Shown here: positions 40,230 to 48,699 of the stretch, piece after piece
Layout: the number at the start of each line of letters is the position of its first letter
Numbering within the stretch: position 1 is the stretch's first letter
Translations under genes and position numbers: made by a program
DNA from: CAYJBH01 sp964369445
GTDB lineage: Bacteria > Bacillota > Clostridia > Oscillospirales > Ruminococcaceae
DNA length: 55,558 bases
Assembly: GCA_964369445.1 (NCBI GenBank)
Contig: CAYJFU010000004.1
Location: forward strand, 1 to 55,558
Reading direction: 5' to 3'
The notes under the pieces: model-generated
What the model saw: only the letters and a program-made list of their open reading frames with translations
Databases searched by the model: none
What the model was told of the DNA's origin: nothing

Positions 40230-40986
40230 AACAACCTCAAAATCAAAAGTCCGAACATCTCCGTCACAACGACACACAGTCCGCAAACATCGCCGTTTAT
40301 GCCACCCAATTGCTTTATGACGTAACCGGAAATTGCAACACCCACGACCGCCGCCACAAGCAATGCCCCTGCCGCCGTAATGTCGTGCAACCCGCACAGA
40401 GCTATCAAAACACCGCTAGTCAGTAGTAAAAATATCGTCTGAGGCACGCCGTTGTGCTGTTTGAAGGTGTGCGAAAAGCCGCTTTGCGCCATGAGCGGAA
40501 AGGTGAAGAGTGTCGCGGCGGACACACAGCGCGCGACGGCCGGCAAAAACAGCAGTATCAGTAGCGTTTTGCCGCTTGCGAGCAGATCAAAGTACAGCGC
40601 AAAGCTTGTCAAAAAGCACGTTATGAGCGACACGACACCGAACGCGCCGATATGTGGATCTTTTAGGATTTGGCGCTTTTTTTCGTCGTCGGCGCGTGAC
40701 AGAACCGCGTCGGCGCAGTCGGCGAAANNNNNNNNNNGAAACCGTCAAGATGTATGCCACCCGTCAGCACCGTCGGCACGAGCAGTAGCACCACCGCGCC
40801 GAATGCCCCGCCAACCTCAAAGTGCCGCAACAACATCCACACCCCAAAGTGTATGCCGCCCACGAGCAGTCCGACCAGTGGAAAGCACCGCAGGACGTGC
40901 CGTGTCGCGCGCTCCTCCCACAGCCGTGGCACGGGTAGCGCCGTGAACATCGACACCGCCATCACAAAACCTTTCAGCGCGTTCAT
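40226..40986 (-). CDS. cobS: Cobalamin synthase CobS, interrupted by a scaffold gap
   Basis: CobS joins adenosylcobinamide-GDP to alpha-ribazole in the membrane. Before the gap (start 40986) the protein reads FVMAVSMFTALPVPRLW and VPTVLTGGIHLDGF. After the gap the continuing frame reads FADCADAVLSRADDEKKRQ and PHIGAFGVVSLI, followed by four or five helices. The gap is 10 Ns at 40728-40737 with GAAA on both sides. Removing the Ns and one GAAA restores HLDGFADCADAV without a shift, so the gene is probably intact. Both ends overlap their neighbours (ATGA). Confidence 0.9.
40728..40737. other. Assembly gap (10 N)
   Basis: Ten undetermined bases flanked by a duplicated GAAA. The two contig ends appear to overlap by these four bases, so the true gap length is probably negative. 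Confidence 0.85.
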
Positions 40987-41528
40987 TTTTCCACCCCCGA
41001 CGGCTGTTTGTGATAGACAACCGCTGTGTTTGCGACCTCCGCCACCACGTCGCACATTTCGGCGCACAGCCTGTCAATCCGCGCGAGTGAGCGTCGATAA
41101 TGCAGGGTGTACTCATCGTACAGTGCCGCGTCGGAGTAGATGTAGTCCGACACGATAACGATATAGTCTAACTGTATCAGCAAGGTGGTTAAACCCTCTG
41201 CCACGCTTTCAACCGCGCTAGGTAAAAACTCACCGCCTTTGAACATCTCGTTTGCGAGAAGCGCCGTCGTGCTGTCCAGTAAAAACGATCCGTTTTTATC
41301 ACAGGATTGCAGTATGTTTGCTATATCAAAATGTTGCTCAACGGTGATGAACCCCATTCCGGCACGGTTTTGACGGTGGCGCGCTATACGCTCGTCGTCC
41401 TCCTTGTCACAGGGGAGCATGGTGGCGATATAGTACAGCGGTCTGCCGTCTGCCGATGCCTTAAACGCAAGCTGTTCCGCGTGGGTGGACTTGCCGTTTT
41501 TACAGCCGCCACTGACTAAAACCCTCAT
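40983..41528 (-). CDS. cobU: CobU-like adenosylcobinamide kinase/guanylyltransferase
   Basis: The 181-residue protein has the P-loop SGGCKNGKSTHAEQ, YYIATMLPCDKEDDERIARHRQNR (in part), FLLDSTTALLANEMF, and the C-terminal SDAALYDEYTLHYRRSLARIDR. It phosphorylates cobinamide and adds GMP. It overlaps cobO and cobS by ATGA on either side. In this protein the usual NEVG-type segment is replaced by SDYIYSDAALYDE, while the compact paralog keeps a GVVP-type segment, which hints at divided roles. Confidence 0.85.
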   Translation of the reverse strand: MRVLVSGGCKNGKSTHAEQLAFKASADGRPLYYIATMLPCDKEDDERIARHRQNRAGMGFITVEQHFDIANILQSCDKNGSFLLDSTTALLANEMFKGGEFLPSAVESVAEGLTTLLIQLDYIVIVSDYIYSDAALYDEYTLHYRRSLARIDRLCAEMCDVVAEVANTAVVYHKQPSGVEK

Positions 41529-42049
41529 TCCTCTATACCGACACGCGACGGAACACCGATGTTGTAATAGTGCTTGATCTCGGTCATCTCGGTGACGAGG
41601 TGCGCCGCCTCGACAACCTCCTTTGCCGCATATCTGCCTGTCAACACAAGCTCGGTGTGCGGTGACTTTTGCTCAATCAGCGACAGTATGTCCTGTACCG
41701 ACAGCAGGTTCATGTAGGCGGCGACGTTTATCTCGTCCGCAATGACGATGTCGTAACTTCCGCTTGTGGCGGCGGCAAGTATGCTTTCATAGCCGCGGCG
41801 TGCACAGGACAGATCCGCCTGCGACGGGTCTGACGGGTCGACAAACCCTCCGCCACTACCGTACTGCTCCACCGTCACCTGTGGTAAAAACCGCTCGAGT
41901 GCCGATATCTCGCTGTACTTATCCTCTTTCATAAACTGACCGATAAATACCGATTTGTCCGCACCGCTTGCGCGCAGTGTCAGCCCCAACATGCAGGTCG
42001 TTTTGCCCTTGCCGTTGCCGGTATAAACCTGTACATAGCCTTGTTCCAT
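41525..42049 (-). CDS. cobO: Cob(I)yrinic acid a,c-diamide adenosyltransferase
   Basis: The 174-residue enzyme (BtuR/CobO/CobA type) adds the adenosyl group to corrinoids. It has the P-loop TGNGKGKTT (10-18), LRASGADKSVFIGQFMK, DIVIADEINVAAYMNLL (metal- and ATP-binding Asp) and the late ELVLTGRYAAKEVVEAA. GGAACTCTA-type spacing precedes the ATG, and the stop overlaps the next gene. Confidence 0.93.
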   Translation of the reverse strand: MEQGYVQVYTGNGKGKTTCMLGLTLRASGADKSVFIGQFMKEDKYSEISALERFLPQVTVEQYGSGGGFVDPSDPSQADLSCARRGYESILAAATSGSYDIVIADEINVAAYMNLLSVQDILSLIEQKSPHTELVLTGRYAAKEVVEAAHLVTEMTEIKHYYNIGVPSRVGIEE

Positions 42050-42113
42050 TAGAGTTCCTTTCTGTTTGCATTTAGCTACTCAACAATGACAACTTAAAAA
42101 AATGTTCCCGATT

Positions 42114-42152
42114 ACCCCCCAATTAAATTGTGGACAAAGATTGGCGGGGGGT
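42114..42152. repeat. Variable-arm hairpin 11 (imperfect)
   Basis: ACCCCCCAAT and ATTGGCGGGGGGT can pair with a bulge around a 16-base loop. It is a weaker member of the group, between cobT and cobO. Confidence 0.4.
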
Positions 42153-42225
42153 TTTGTCCGTAGTTTAGTTGGTGTAGCAATCGTGCGCTTGTACGTTGAC
42201 ATTGTTTAGATAGTCCAAAACAAAT

Positions 42226-42449
42226 TATGTCGTTCAGCTTGAAAAATGCCACAAGATTGCCGAGCAAAAATTTCACCTATCAAGGCGGAGGATATGTGCA
42301 CTACGCACTGTTCATTTAGTAATCCACCGGATTGTTAATTTTTCCGACAGCAAAACCGAAACATACTTTGTGCATAGCAATTGACGACCACGAAGGTAGG
42401 CGAAATTTCTGCCGGCAAGATGTGTTTGTTTTCAATTTGAATGATTATA
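42226..42449. repeat. Family-1 MITE-like element, full-length copy
   Basis: Left TATGTCGTTCAGCTTGAAAA and right (inverted) AATCATTCAAATTGAAAACA pair, and AAGATTGCCGAGCAAAAATTT pairs with its right-hand partner AGAAATTTCTGCCGGCAAGA in part. The right edge lies two bases from the cobT stop codon. About 224 bases, non-coding. Confidence 0.85.
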
Positions 42450-42451
42450 TA

Positions 42452-43555
42452 TTAAAACGCGCCCTCGCCGATGCTTTTGATGTCGTCGAGATAGTCGCTG
42501 TTTATGTTGCCACCATCAAAGGTAACCATGTTGTAATAGACGGCAAGTGCACCGTCCATTACCGCAAACATAAGCGGACAACCGCTTCCCTCACCCAGAC
42601 GCATACCGAGCATGAGGTGTGGCGACACACCCAGTGCCTCCACCGCAAAAGCGTAACCCCTCTCGTGCGACATGTGCGAGGTGAACAGGTACTGCGACAC
42701 AAGCGGCGATAATTTTGTCGCGCAAAGTGCCGCCACCGCCGAGATAAAGCCGTCGACGACGACAGGTATGCCAAGCTTTGCACAACCGATGTAGACACCT
42801 GTCATACAGGCGAGGTCGAGACCGCCGACGGTGCTGAGCACCCCGACTATATCGTCACTTTTCGGCGCGTGCAGCGCGAGCGCACGTTTTACCGTGTCCA
42901 CCTTTTTGTCATAGGCGGTGTCATCCAGTCCGGCACCGCGCCCGACAACCTCACTCAGTCTACCGTGCGGCAGTGAGGTGACTGCCGCCAAAACAGCACT
43001 GCTTGTCGTTGTGTTGCCGATGCCCATCTCGCCCACACCGACAAGACTGTACCCTTTATTGTGTGCCATGTGGCACAGCTCTATGCCGATGTTTATTGCG
43101 TTTTCCGCCTCCTGCCGTGTCATGGCAACCTCAACGGATATATCGCCGGTGCCGTTTCGCAGTTTGCGATTTAACACGTTCGGGTGGTCGATGTCACCGA
43201 TAACACCGAGGTCCGCAACAAGCAACTCCGCACCAAACTGCTTTGCAAGCACCCCCACACCTGTTATGCCCTTTGCAATGTTTATCGTCTGTGCATGGGT
43301 GACCGCCTGTGGCGCAGATGCCACCCCTTGTGCGACAACACCGTTATCGGCGGCGCACACGATGACACAGCGCTTTTTTATATCAGGTTTTTCGGTGCGT
43401 TGTATGCCGCACAGCTTAGCCGCGACTGTTTCCAGTGCGCCAAGACTTCCCGGCGGTTTTGCAAGCCTGTCAAGGTAACCCTGCGCCGCCGACATGTGCT
43501 CAGAACTCGGCGAGACGGTTTCCGATATAGCTTTTTTATAACAAAAATGTTCCAT
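42452..43555 (-). CDS. cobT: Nicotinate-nucleotide-dimethylbenzimidazole phosphoribosyltransferase
   Basis: CobT activates the lower-ligand base for cobamide assembly. The 367-residue protein shows LAKPPGSLGALE (about 30-41), VCAADNGVVAQGVASAPQAVT, GVGEMGIGNTTTSSAV, VGRGAGLDD, PVVVDGFISAVAAL and the late GMRLGEGSGCPLMF with the catalytic Glu, each in part. The ATG at 43555 has AGGAGATATA before it, so I did not use the longer upstream frame. It is the first gene after the riboswitch. Confidence 0.96.
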   Translation of the reverse strand: MEHFCYKKAISETVSPSSEHMSAAQGYLDRLAKPPGSLGALETVAAKLCGIQRTEKPDIKKRCVIVCAADNGVVAQGVASAPQAVTHAQTINIAKGITGVGVLAKQFGAELLVADLGVIGDIDHPNVLNRKLRNGTGDISVEVAMTRQEAENAINIGIELCHMAHNKGYSLVGVGEMGIGNTTTSSAVLAAVTSLPHGRLSEVVGRGAGLDDTAYDKKVDTVKRALALHAPKSDDIVGVLSTVGGLDLACMTGVYIGCAKLGIPVVVDGFISAVAALCATKLSPLVSQYLFTSHMSHERGYAFAVEALGVSPHLMLGMRLGEGSGCPLMFAVMDGALAVYYNMVTFDGGNINSDYLDDIKSIGEGAF

Positions 43556-43746
43556 TATATCTCCTAATTGAGTTGGAAAAGCCACGTAAAAACACGTGAG
43601 ACTGATGACTAAAGGTGAATGACGAACGACTGTTTTGCCTTGTTGCGTGAGCTTTGATATTTTTACACTTTCATCGCAAAGTAAAGGTTAAAACTATATG
43701 AGCATTTCATCAGTAGCCGCAAGTTCATGTTGTGACTTACCTAATA

Positions 43747-43790
43747 GAAAAAACAAAAAACAACCCATGAACATTCTTCACGGATTGTTG
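43747..43790 (-). terminator. Riboswitch-controlled terminator
   Basis: On the minus strand the arms CAATCCGTGAA and TTCATGGGTTG pair around GAATG and are followed by TTTTTTGTTTTTT. It lies between the B12 box and cobT, as expected for attenuation when cobalamin is bound. Confidence 0.9.
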
Positions 43791-43844
43791 TATTTATGGC
43801 GCACAAAGCACTCAAAAACCAAAACTCCATAACCTGTGAAGCAA

Positions 43845-44032
43845 TTCTTTGGTCTGTAACGGCAGGTCTTCCGGCTCAGGATATCTATAGTCTGTTGACT
43901 ATACGCGTCGCTCACCTTCCCGGGGGATCCCCAGTGGTTGGCTCTTAACCGAAGCAACGCTACATCCAATACGGCAGCAGGACTGCACAGGATTTACACC
44001 TGTTTCCCTTTGCAAAAAATTGCACACCGTTA
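43845..44032 (-). ncRNA. Cobalamin riboswitch
   Basis: On the minus strand the conserved pieces appear in order: AAAGGGAAACAGGTGTAAATCC (shown to 22 by position 44011-43991), CTGTGCAGTCCTGCTGCCGT, a variable arm, GAGCGACGCG, and the B12 box GAGCCGGAAGACCTGCC (43877-43861). A terminator follows 70 bases later. It should reduce expression of cobT and the genes behind it when the cell has enough cobalamin. Confidence 0.95.
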
Positions 44033-44049
44033 CAGAAATATTTTTTTGT

Positions 44050-44099
44050 ATTGTAGCATAATAGTGCATATATTGTCAAGTGCGCACATTGTGCACTAT
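44050..44099 (-). promoter_or_regulatory. Promoter of the cob operon with an inverted repeat
   Basis: On the minus strand TTGACA (44079-44074) and TACAAT (44055-44050) are spaced 18 bases. An inverted pair ATAGTGCA (44061-44068) and TGCACTAT (44092-44099) brackets the -35 box and could bind a regulator in addition to the riboswitch. Confidence 0.65.
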
Positions 44100-44400
44100 G
44101 GTTATGACGATGCATATGCTCAGCCACGCTTTTTGTGTTCTGTTTTCACCGAAAAAATAATTTTTTTATTTACAAACCTCTAATTGATGACTTTAAAGCC
44201 AAGTCAACTATTTTAAACCCTAACAACTTGATTAGTTTTCGCGTATGTAAAAAACGTCATAAGTATTTTTATTTAGCCGTTTGCCATTTTGAGGCAATCT
44301 CCATCGGTGGATGAATAACCAAAACAAAGTATAATTAATTTACAAGTTATAGGTATTTTTTATGTGACAGCATAAACCAAAAAGGTCAAATTTGGTTGTT

Positions 44401-44430
44401 TATAGTCGTTCAACTTGAAAAACGACTATA
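44401..44430. repeat. Family-1 end hairpin at the ATPase stop codon
   Basis: TATAGTCGTT and AACGACTATA form a perfect ten-base stem around CAACTTGAAA. The whole is a family-1 end folded on itself. The stop codon (TAG) of the minus-strand ATPase gene at 44426 lies inside the right arm. Confidence 0.7.
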
Positions 44431-45190
44431 TCATAACAAATCCCCCACAGTGCTCCACAACCTCCACCCGGCCGTAGATGTCGCACAGCGCCGCTTGCAA
44501 CTTAGGCACCGTCACGGTTCCAAGGTCGAGGTCGTGCACAATACAGCCATCCTTAAACAGCAGTGCGCGCGTACAGCTTTTTAGGGCGAGGTTTGCGTCG
44601 TGCAGGCAAATTAGCGCCGCTTTTTCACTGCCGGTTATCTGCTTTACAACGCTCAGCACCCTGTATTTGTTTTGAAAGTCCAGTGCCGAGTCCGGCTCGT
44701 CAAAAAGCAGTAACTCGGTGTTTTGCACCAGTGCGCGCGCAATTATGACAAGCTGTTTTTGCCCCTCGCTCAGCGTTTGAAAGTCCTGCTGTGCGACGTG
44801 CTGTAACCCTACGCTTTGCAGTGCGGTTTCGGCGCGGTTTTGCATGTCATCGCTCGGACGCCCAAACAGCGACAGCATCGGCGTAAAACCCATCATAACA
44901 ACGTCAATAGCGCGAATCGACAGCGACAGCGAGCTTTTTTGCGGTATATAGCTTATCAGCCGTGCGCGCCGTCTGTCGGTCAGCTTTGCTATATCCTGCC
45001 CATTTACCGCCACCGCGCCGGTGCGCTTTATAAGCGAACATATCGCCTTGATAAGGGTTGATTTGCCACTTGCGTTTGCACCGAGCAGGGCGCAAATTTC
45101 GCCCTTTCTAATGGTGAGCGTCACATTTTTTACAACGTTTTTGTCACCGTACCCCGCACTGAGGTTGTCAATTTTAAGTAGATTACTCAT
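44426..45190 (-). CDS. FecE-type ABC ATPase (MolC-like)
   Basis: The 254-residue ATPase has Walker A GANASGKSTLIK, signature LSEGQKQLVIIARAL, Walker B LLLFDEPDSALD and the switch His in LICLHDANLA. I chose the ATG at 45190, which overlaps the permease stop (ATGA). A much longer upstream frame is spurious. It serves the permease and lipoprotein encoded before it. Next to a ModE-type regulator gene, molybdate or tungstate is the likeliest substrate, but this is inference. Confidence 0.9.
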   Translation of the reverse strand: MSNLLKIDNLSAGYGDKNVVKNVTLTIRKGEICALLGANASGKSTLIKAICSLIKRTGAVAVNGQDIAKLTDRRRARLISYIPQKSSLSLSIRAIDVVMMGFTPMLSLFGRPSDDMQNRAETALQSVGLQHVAQQDFQTLSEGQKQLVIIARALVQNTELLLFDEPDSALDFQNKYRVLSVVKQITGSEKAALICLHDANLALKSCTRALLFKDGCIVHDLDLGTVTVPKLQAALCDIYGRVEVVEHCGGFVMI

Positions 45191-46152
45191 ACGCGCCCAC
45201 CCCTGATTACTAAAACTATTAAAAGCGGTGCGCCCAAAAGTGATGTAAATATGCTGATAGGTATTTCTGCGGAACTGACACCGCGCGCAAAACTGTCGGC
45301 AAACAGCAACAGTGACGCACCTGTCACCCCGGAAAACATCATGGTTTTTATGCTGTGTCTTTTTAGCGCAAGACGTGTGATGTGTGGACCGAGTAGACCG
45401 ACAAAGGTTATAAGTCCCGTCAGCGCCACTATAGAGCCGACAACAAGCGTTGTCAAAATCAAAACCGTATAGCGCACGCGGGTGACCGCCACGCCGAGCA
45501 TTTTCGCCTCGTCGGAGTTGAGTGACAGCAGTGTTATGCGGCGGTGTAGCATAAAAAGCACGCACAGCGCCGCCGCCGCGACAGTCGTCACGACAAGCAC
45601 CCTGTCCAGTGTCACCGCGGCAAGCGAGCCCATTGTCCAAAATTCCAGCTCCGCGAGTTGGTGTTCGGGGTCAGCGGTGCGCTTTAACATCATGAGCACC
45701 GCCTGAGCAAGCGCGCCTACGGCTATGCCGGACAGCACAAATGCCGACAGCCGCCGTCCGCCCGATGCCCCTGCGAGCGCTATCGCCACAACTACCGCCA
45801 CAAGTCCGCCGCCAAACGCGCACAGCGCCACCGCCAGTGTCGCGCCGCCGAAAAATATTATGCCGACACCGGCACCGACGCACGCACCGCTTGACACTCC
45901 CATTATGTCCGGCGAGGCGATGGGGTTTTTAAACATGGTTTGAAAGACGTAGCCGGCAACCGACAGCCCAAAACCGGCAACCGCCGCCATGACGGTGCGT
46001 GACAGCCGCAGGTTGAACAGCACGCCAAGGGCAGTCGGGTCACCGGCAAGCAGGTCGCCAAAGGTCAGCGGATACCGCCCCGATGCAAGCGACAAAACCG
46101 CCCCTAATAAAAGCGCAGCTATGGAGATTGTATAAAACAATCTGCGTCTCAT
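45187..46152 (-). CDS. FecCD-type ABC permease (MolB-like)
   Basis: The 321-residue permease has about nine or ten helices with NLRLSRTVMAAVAGFGLSVAG, FKNPIASPDIMGVSSGACVGAG and GLITFVGLLGPHITRLALKRHS (each in part). The ATG at 46152 follows the lipoprotein stop almost directly, so translation is coupled. The pocket sequence does not reveal the substrate. Confidence 0.9.
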   Translation of the reverse strand: MRRRLFYTISIAALLLGAVLSLASGRYPLTFGDLLAGDPTALGVLFNLRLSRTVMAAVAGFGLSVAGYVFQTMFKNPIASPDIMGVSSGACVGAGVGIIFFGGATLAVALCAFGGGLVAVVVAIALAGASGGRRLSAFVLSGIAVGALAQAVLMMLKRTADPEHQLAELEFWTMGSLAAVTLDRVLVVTTVAAAALCVLFMLHRRITLLSLNSDEAKMLGVAVTRVRYTVLILTTLVVGSIVALTGLITFVGLLGPHITRLALKRHSIKTMMFSGVTGASLLLFADSFARGVSSAEIPISIFTSLLGAPLLIVLVIRGGRV

Positions 46153-46153
46153 A

Positions 46154-47155
46154 TCAACCGACAAGCGCAACGGTATCAACCTCAAACTCATAAAAATCGT
46201 TATAAAACACTGCCGTAGTGTCGATAAACTGTTGCTGAGAATATAACTCGGGGTGCAGTGCGCTTGCCAGCCAAGCACTTCCGAGATGTGAGGACGGCAG
46301 CGGTGAGTCCCATGCCTCCAGACTGCTCGGCATAGCCAAAACGTTGCCGTTTTTAACCGCGTCAAGTTCGGCGAGGGCGCTGTCGCTTAAAACATCCTGC
46401 ACCGTGTATGCCGCCGCCGGCGCAATGACAATGTAGTCGGGGTTGTAGGCAATCAGCTGTTCGTAGGAGATGCTCGCCCAGTAGGTGTCCTCAATCTCCG
46501 CCGCCACATTTGCACCGCCTGCCTGTGTTATAAGCGTGTTTTGGTACATGTTCGCACCTGCTGTTGAAAGTAGGTCGCTGTTGCCACCGAGATAGACGCT
46601 CGGCGCACTCGCACCCTCTAAGGCTTGCGCTAACACCTCGCTGTCGTTTGCAATGTGCTCCTTTAGTTGCTCAGCGCGCTCCTGTGTACCTGTGAGCGTT
46701 GCTATCATGTCAATGCTCTGTGTCAAAAGCTGTGCGTTCTCGGGATTGACACACACCGACGGTATGCCCATATCGGTCAGCGTGTCGGCAACATCCGCAA
46801 GCTTTAACGGAAGTATGACCAAATCCGGCTCCAGTGACACCGCAAGTTCTATGTTAAAATCTTTGGATGTGCCGACCCCCTCAAGCTCCAAAAGGTGCGG
46901 TGCGGCAAGTGCATATATGTTCCGGTCCTGCGCCTTATTTTCTATGCCCACCAGTTGCTGTTCCAGTCCGAGTGCAATCACTATGGAAGACGAGATATAA
47001 TAGGCGCTGATTATCTTTTGCGGTTGTGCCGACAGCGTGACCTCGCGCTGTGCGTGGTCGGTTACGGTGGCGTAGGTTTCGCCCCCTGTCGCCGGCGCGC
47101 ACGCGGTGAATAGCAGCAGTGCACACAGTAAAATAGCTGTAAGTTTTTTAATCAT
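46154..47155 (-). CDS. ABC substrate-binding lipoprotein (MolA/FecB-like)
   Basis: The 333-residue protein has a lipoprotein signal with LLFTAC (Cys about residue 19). The class III fold follows, with AQPQKIISAYYISSSIVIALGLEQ (in part), LEPDLVILPLKLADV and YWASISYEQLIAYNPDYIVIAP (in part). A YYISSSI stretch replaces the more usual LSPSxTE motif of BtuF/FhuD proteins, in line with an oxyanion binder such as MolA. The ribosome site is AGGAGAAACGAC. Confidence 0.87.
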   Translation of the reverse strand: MIKKLTAILLCALLLFTACAPATGGETYATVTDHAQREVTLSAQPQKIISAYYISSSIVIALGLEQQLVGIENKAQDRNIYALAAPHLLELEGVGTSKDFNIELAVSLEPDLVILPLKLADVADTLTDMGIPSVCVNPENAQLLTQSIDMIATLTGTQERAEQLKEHIANDSEVLAQALEGASAPSVYLGGNSDLLSTAGANMYQNTLITQAGGANVAAEIEDTYWASISYEQLIAYNPDYIVIAPAAAYTVQDVLSDSALAELDAVKNGNVLAMPSSLEAWDSPLPSSHLGSAWLASALHPELYSQQQFIDTTAVFYNDFYEFEVDTVALVG

Positions 47156-47307
47156 GTCGTTTCTCCTAAAAAATTGAATGTTTTGTCAATGCTATCTAAA
47201 CGAATAGGAATTTGCAATCTAACAGGTTTTTTAAACGGACTTTATATGGTGTGGGTACATTCCACAAAGGCGTGCATTGTTTTTCGCCTTGCCTGCCTAA
47301 GAATTAC

Positions 47308-47943
47308 TCAAAACCTGTTCGTTTCACCTCGTGTCCACATTATCAAGTTGGTGCTATCATCGAATACCCCAACCGCACGGCATAGCTTTTGTGTAACCTC
47401 TGCCTCATTTTGTTGTGTCAATGTTACGATGTCACAATTGTAATCGGCTATCAGCCTACGTTTGAAGTGTTGCACCGTTTGAGGTGTCAACTTTGTGCCC
47501 AGCACCGACTGCATAAAGTTGTAGTTCTGCTCGCTTTTTATCGTGCCGATACAGGGTTTGCCGCTTGAAAGTATTGAAAAAATATAATCGCAAAAGCTGT
47601 CCGAGTGCAGTTCAAGCCCACCTATTTCATCAAGCACAAACATATCACAATCTCCGATACTTTGTGTCGGTACAAAGTTGTCAAACACCGAGGTATCCAC
47701 ATGTCGACTGTCGGCGCGACCGCTTAAAAACATGCTGTCACGGTCAACCTCGCACAGCGGCAGGGTGAATTTTGCGTCCGGCGCACCACTGTAGCCCTTA
47801 AGCGCAAATCCGACGTTTTCCCCGTCGTCGTCCACTACTTTAACGCTCACAAAGCCGCCCACACGCACATTTGCACCGGAACAGACACGGTGCACAAGCC
47901 GCGTCTTGCCTACCCCACGCGCACCCTGTAGCAGAATATTCAA
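47308..47943 (-). CDS. THEP1-like nucleoside triphosphatase
   Basis: The start is the TTG at 47943, since GGGAGGACTAACA stands just before it. The 211-residue protein has Walker A LLQGARGVGKT, then GGFVSVKV and FVLDEIGGLEL (Walker B) and a late PCIGTIKSE. It fits the NTPase_1/THEP1 family, whose cellular role is unclear. Its place between a ModE-type regulator and a MolABC-like transporter suggests a part in molybdenum or tungsten handling. Confidence 0.83.
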   Translation of the reverse strand: MNILLQGARGVGKTRLVHRVCSGANVRVGGFVSVKVVDDDGENVGFALKGYSGAPDAKFTLPLCEVDRDSMFLSGRADSRHVDTSVFDNFVPTQSIGDCDMFVLDEIGGLELHSDSFCDYIFSILSSGKPCIGTIKSEQNYNFMQSVLGTKLTPQTVQHFKRRLIADYNCDIVTLTQQNEAEVTQKLCRAVGVFDDSTNLIMWTRGETNRF

Positions 47944-48253
47944 TGTTAGTCCTCCCTGCATTTTAAACGACACAAATGTAACGCGCACCTACGGTGAAAG
48001 ATTAACTACCAAGACATGTTAAAAAAAATTAGCGAAAGCAAGAACAAAAGTCATGTAAGACTTAATAAAAACCGCAGGCAACATTTTGTGCATTAACGAG
48101 GATTTATGTGACATATGGCGAAAATTTTTCCGCAGCTTTTTGCAGAACCGACTTTTTCAACACGCCTACCACTAGCGAACAACTGATTTAAACAATTAAT
48201 GCAACCTAATATTAAAAAGCGCTTACCCTTTCACATTTAGCTGCTAGCCTTTT
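47944..48253. other. Intergenic region with a family-3 repeat
   Basis: The family-3 element (48013-48168) takes up half of it. The rest is AT-rich with no recognised gene. Confidence 0.5.
48013..48168. repeat. Family-3 MITE-like element, degraded at one end
   Basis: Right end CGACTTTTTCAACACGCCTA matches the other copies. The left end reads ACATGTTAAAAAAAATTAGC, weaker than expected. The interior GCGAAAATTTTTCCGC and CAAGAACAAAAGTCATGT match the 20561 and 36388 copies. Confidence 0.7.
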
Positions 48254-48604
48254 TTATTCTTGGCGAAATATGTCTGCAAAAATTACGTCTGCCTGTGCTT
48301 GCAACTCTGCCTCAAAGCGGCGATAACTTTCCAGTAGCCACTCACAGTAAGGGGTCAACTTTGCACCGCCACCGTCCTTGCCGCCGTGCGTTTTTTTCAG
48401 CAGCTCCATGCCGGTTTCGCGCTCGGCGTTTGCAAGTATTCGCCACGCTTTGGAGTAAGAGATACCCATGAGCTTTGCGCCCTCTCGCACCGAATGAGTG
48501 CTGTCTATGCACTGTAAAAGTTGCACTATCCCCGGTCCGAAAAACACGTTTTGTGCCGCCACCCGTACCGTAATATGCGGTGAAAACTGCTGTCTAGTGC
48601 TCAT
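48254..48604 (-). CDS. ModE-type winged-helix regulator
   Basis: The 116-residue protein is a lone LysR-like winged helix of the ModE N-terminal type: FFGPGIVQLLQCIDSTHSVREGAK (in part), MGISYSKAWRILANAE (recognition helix) and GGKDGGGAKLTPYCEWLL. It has no molybdate-binding (MOP) domain, so it may sense indirectly. The ATG at 48604 has CGGAGA upstream. A promoter and a matching palindrome lie ahead of it. Confidence 0.87.
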   Translation of the reverse strand: MSTRQQFSPHITVRVAAQNVFFGPGIVQLLQCIDSTHSVREGAKLMGISYSKAWRILANAERETGMELLKKTHGGKDGGGAKLTPYCEWLLESYRRFEAELQAQADVIFADIFRQE

Positions 48605-48699
48605 AAAAATTCTCCGGTGATTTGTTGGCGCTGTTTTTCTTTTTCGTCTTACTACCACTCCGACAGGCGAGGTAATACCGACAGTCGACTTGTTTTTAA

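Larger units (their letters stand above)
42050..42451. other. Intergenic region between cobO and cobT
   Basis: It holds a hairpin-like stretch (42114-42152) and a full family-1 element (42226-42449). No promoter is convincing, although GTTGACATTGTTTAGATAG at 42193 offers a -35-like word on the plus strand. Confidence 0.5.

Noticed and set aside
44426..45640. A 404-codon reading of the MolC-like ATPase
   Set aside because: The first 150 codons overlap the permease gene in another frame and do not resemble the family. The ATGA-coupled start at 45190 fits.
28262..48250. Recurring TTCACnnTTAGTCTTTAGCC-like phrases near 28262, 31400, 39152, 43610, 48236
   Set aside because: The matches are low in complexity and loosely similar. 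They may be chance or remnants, and I could not define ends.
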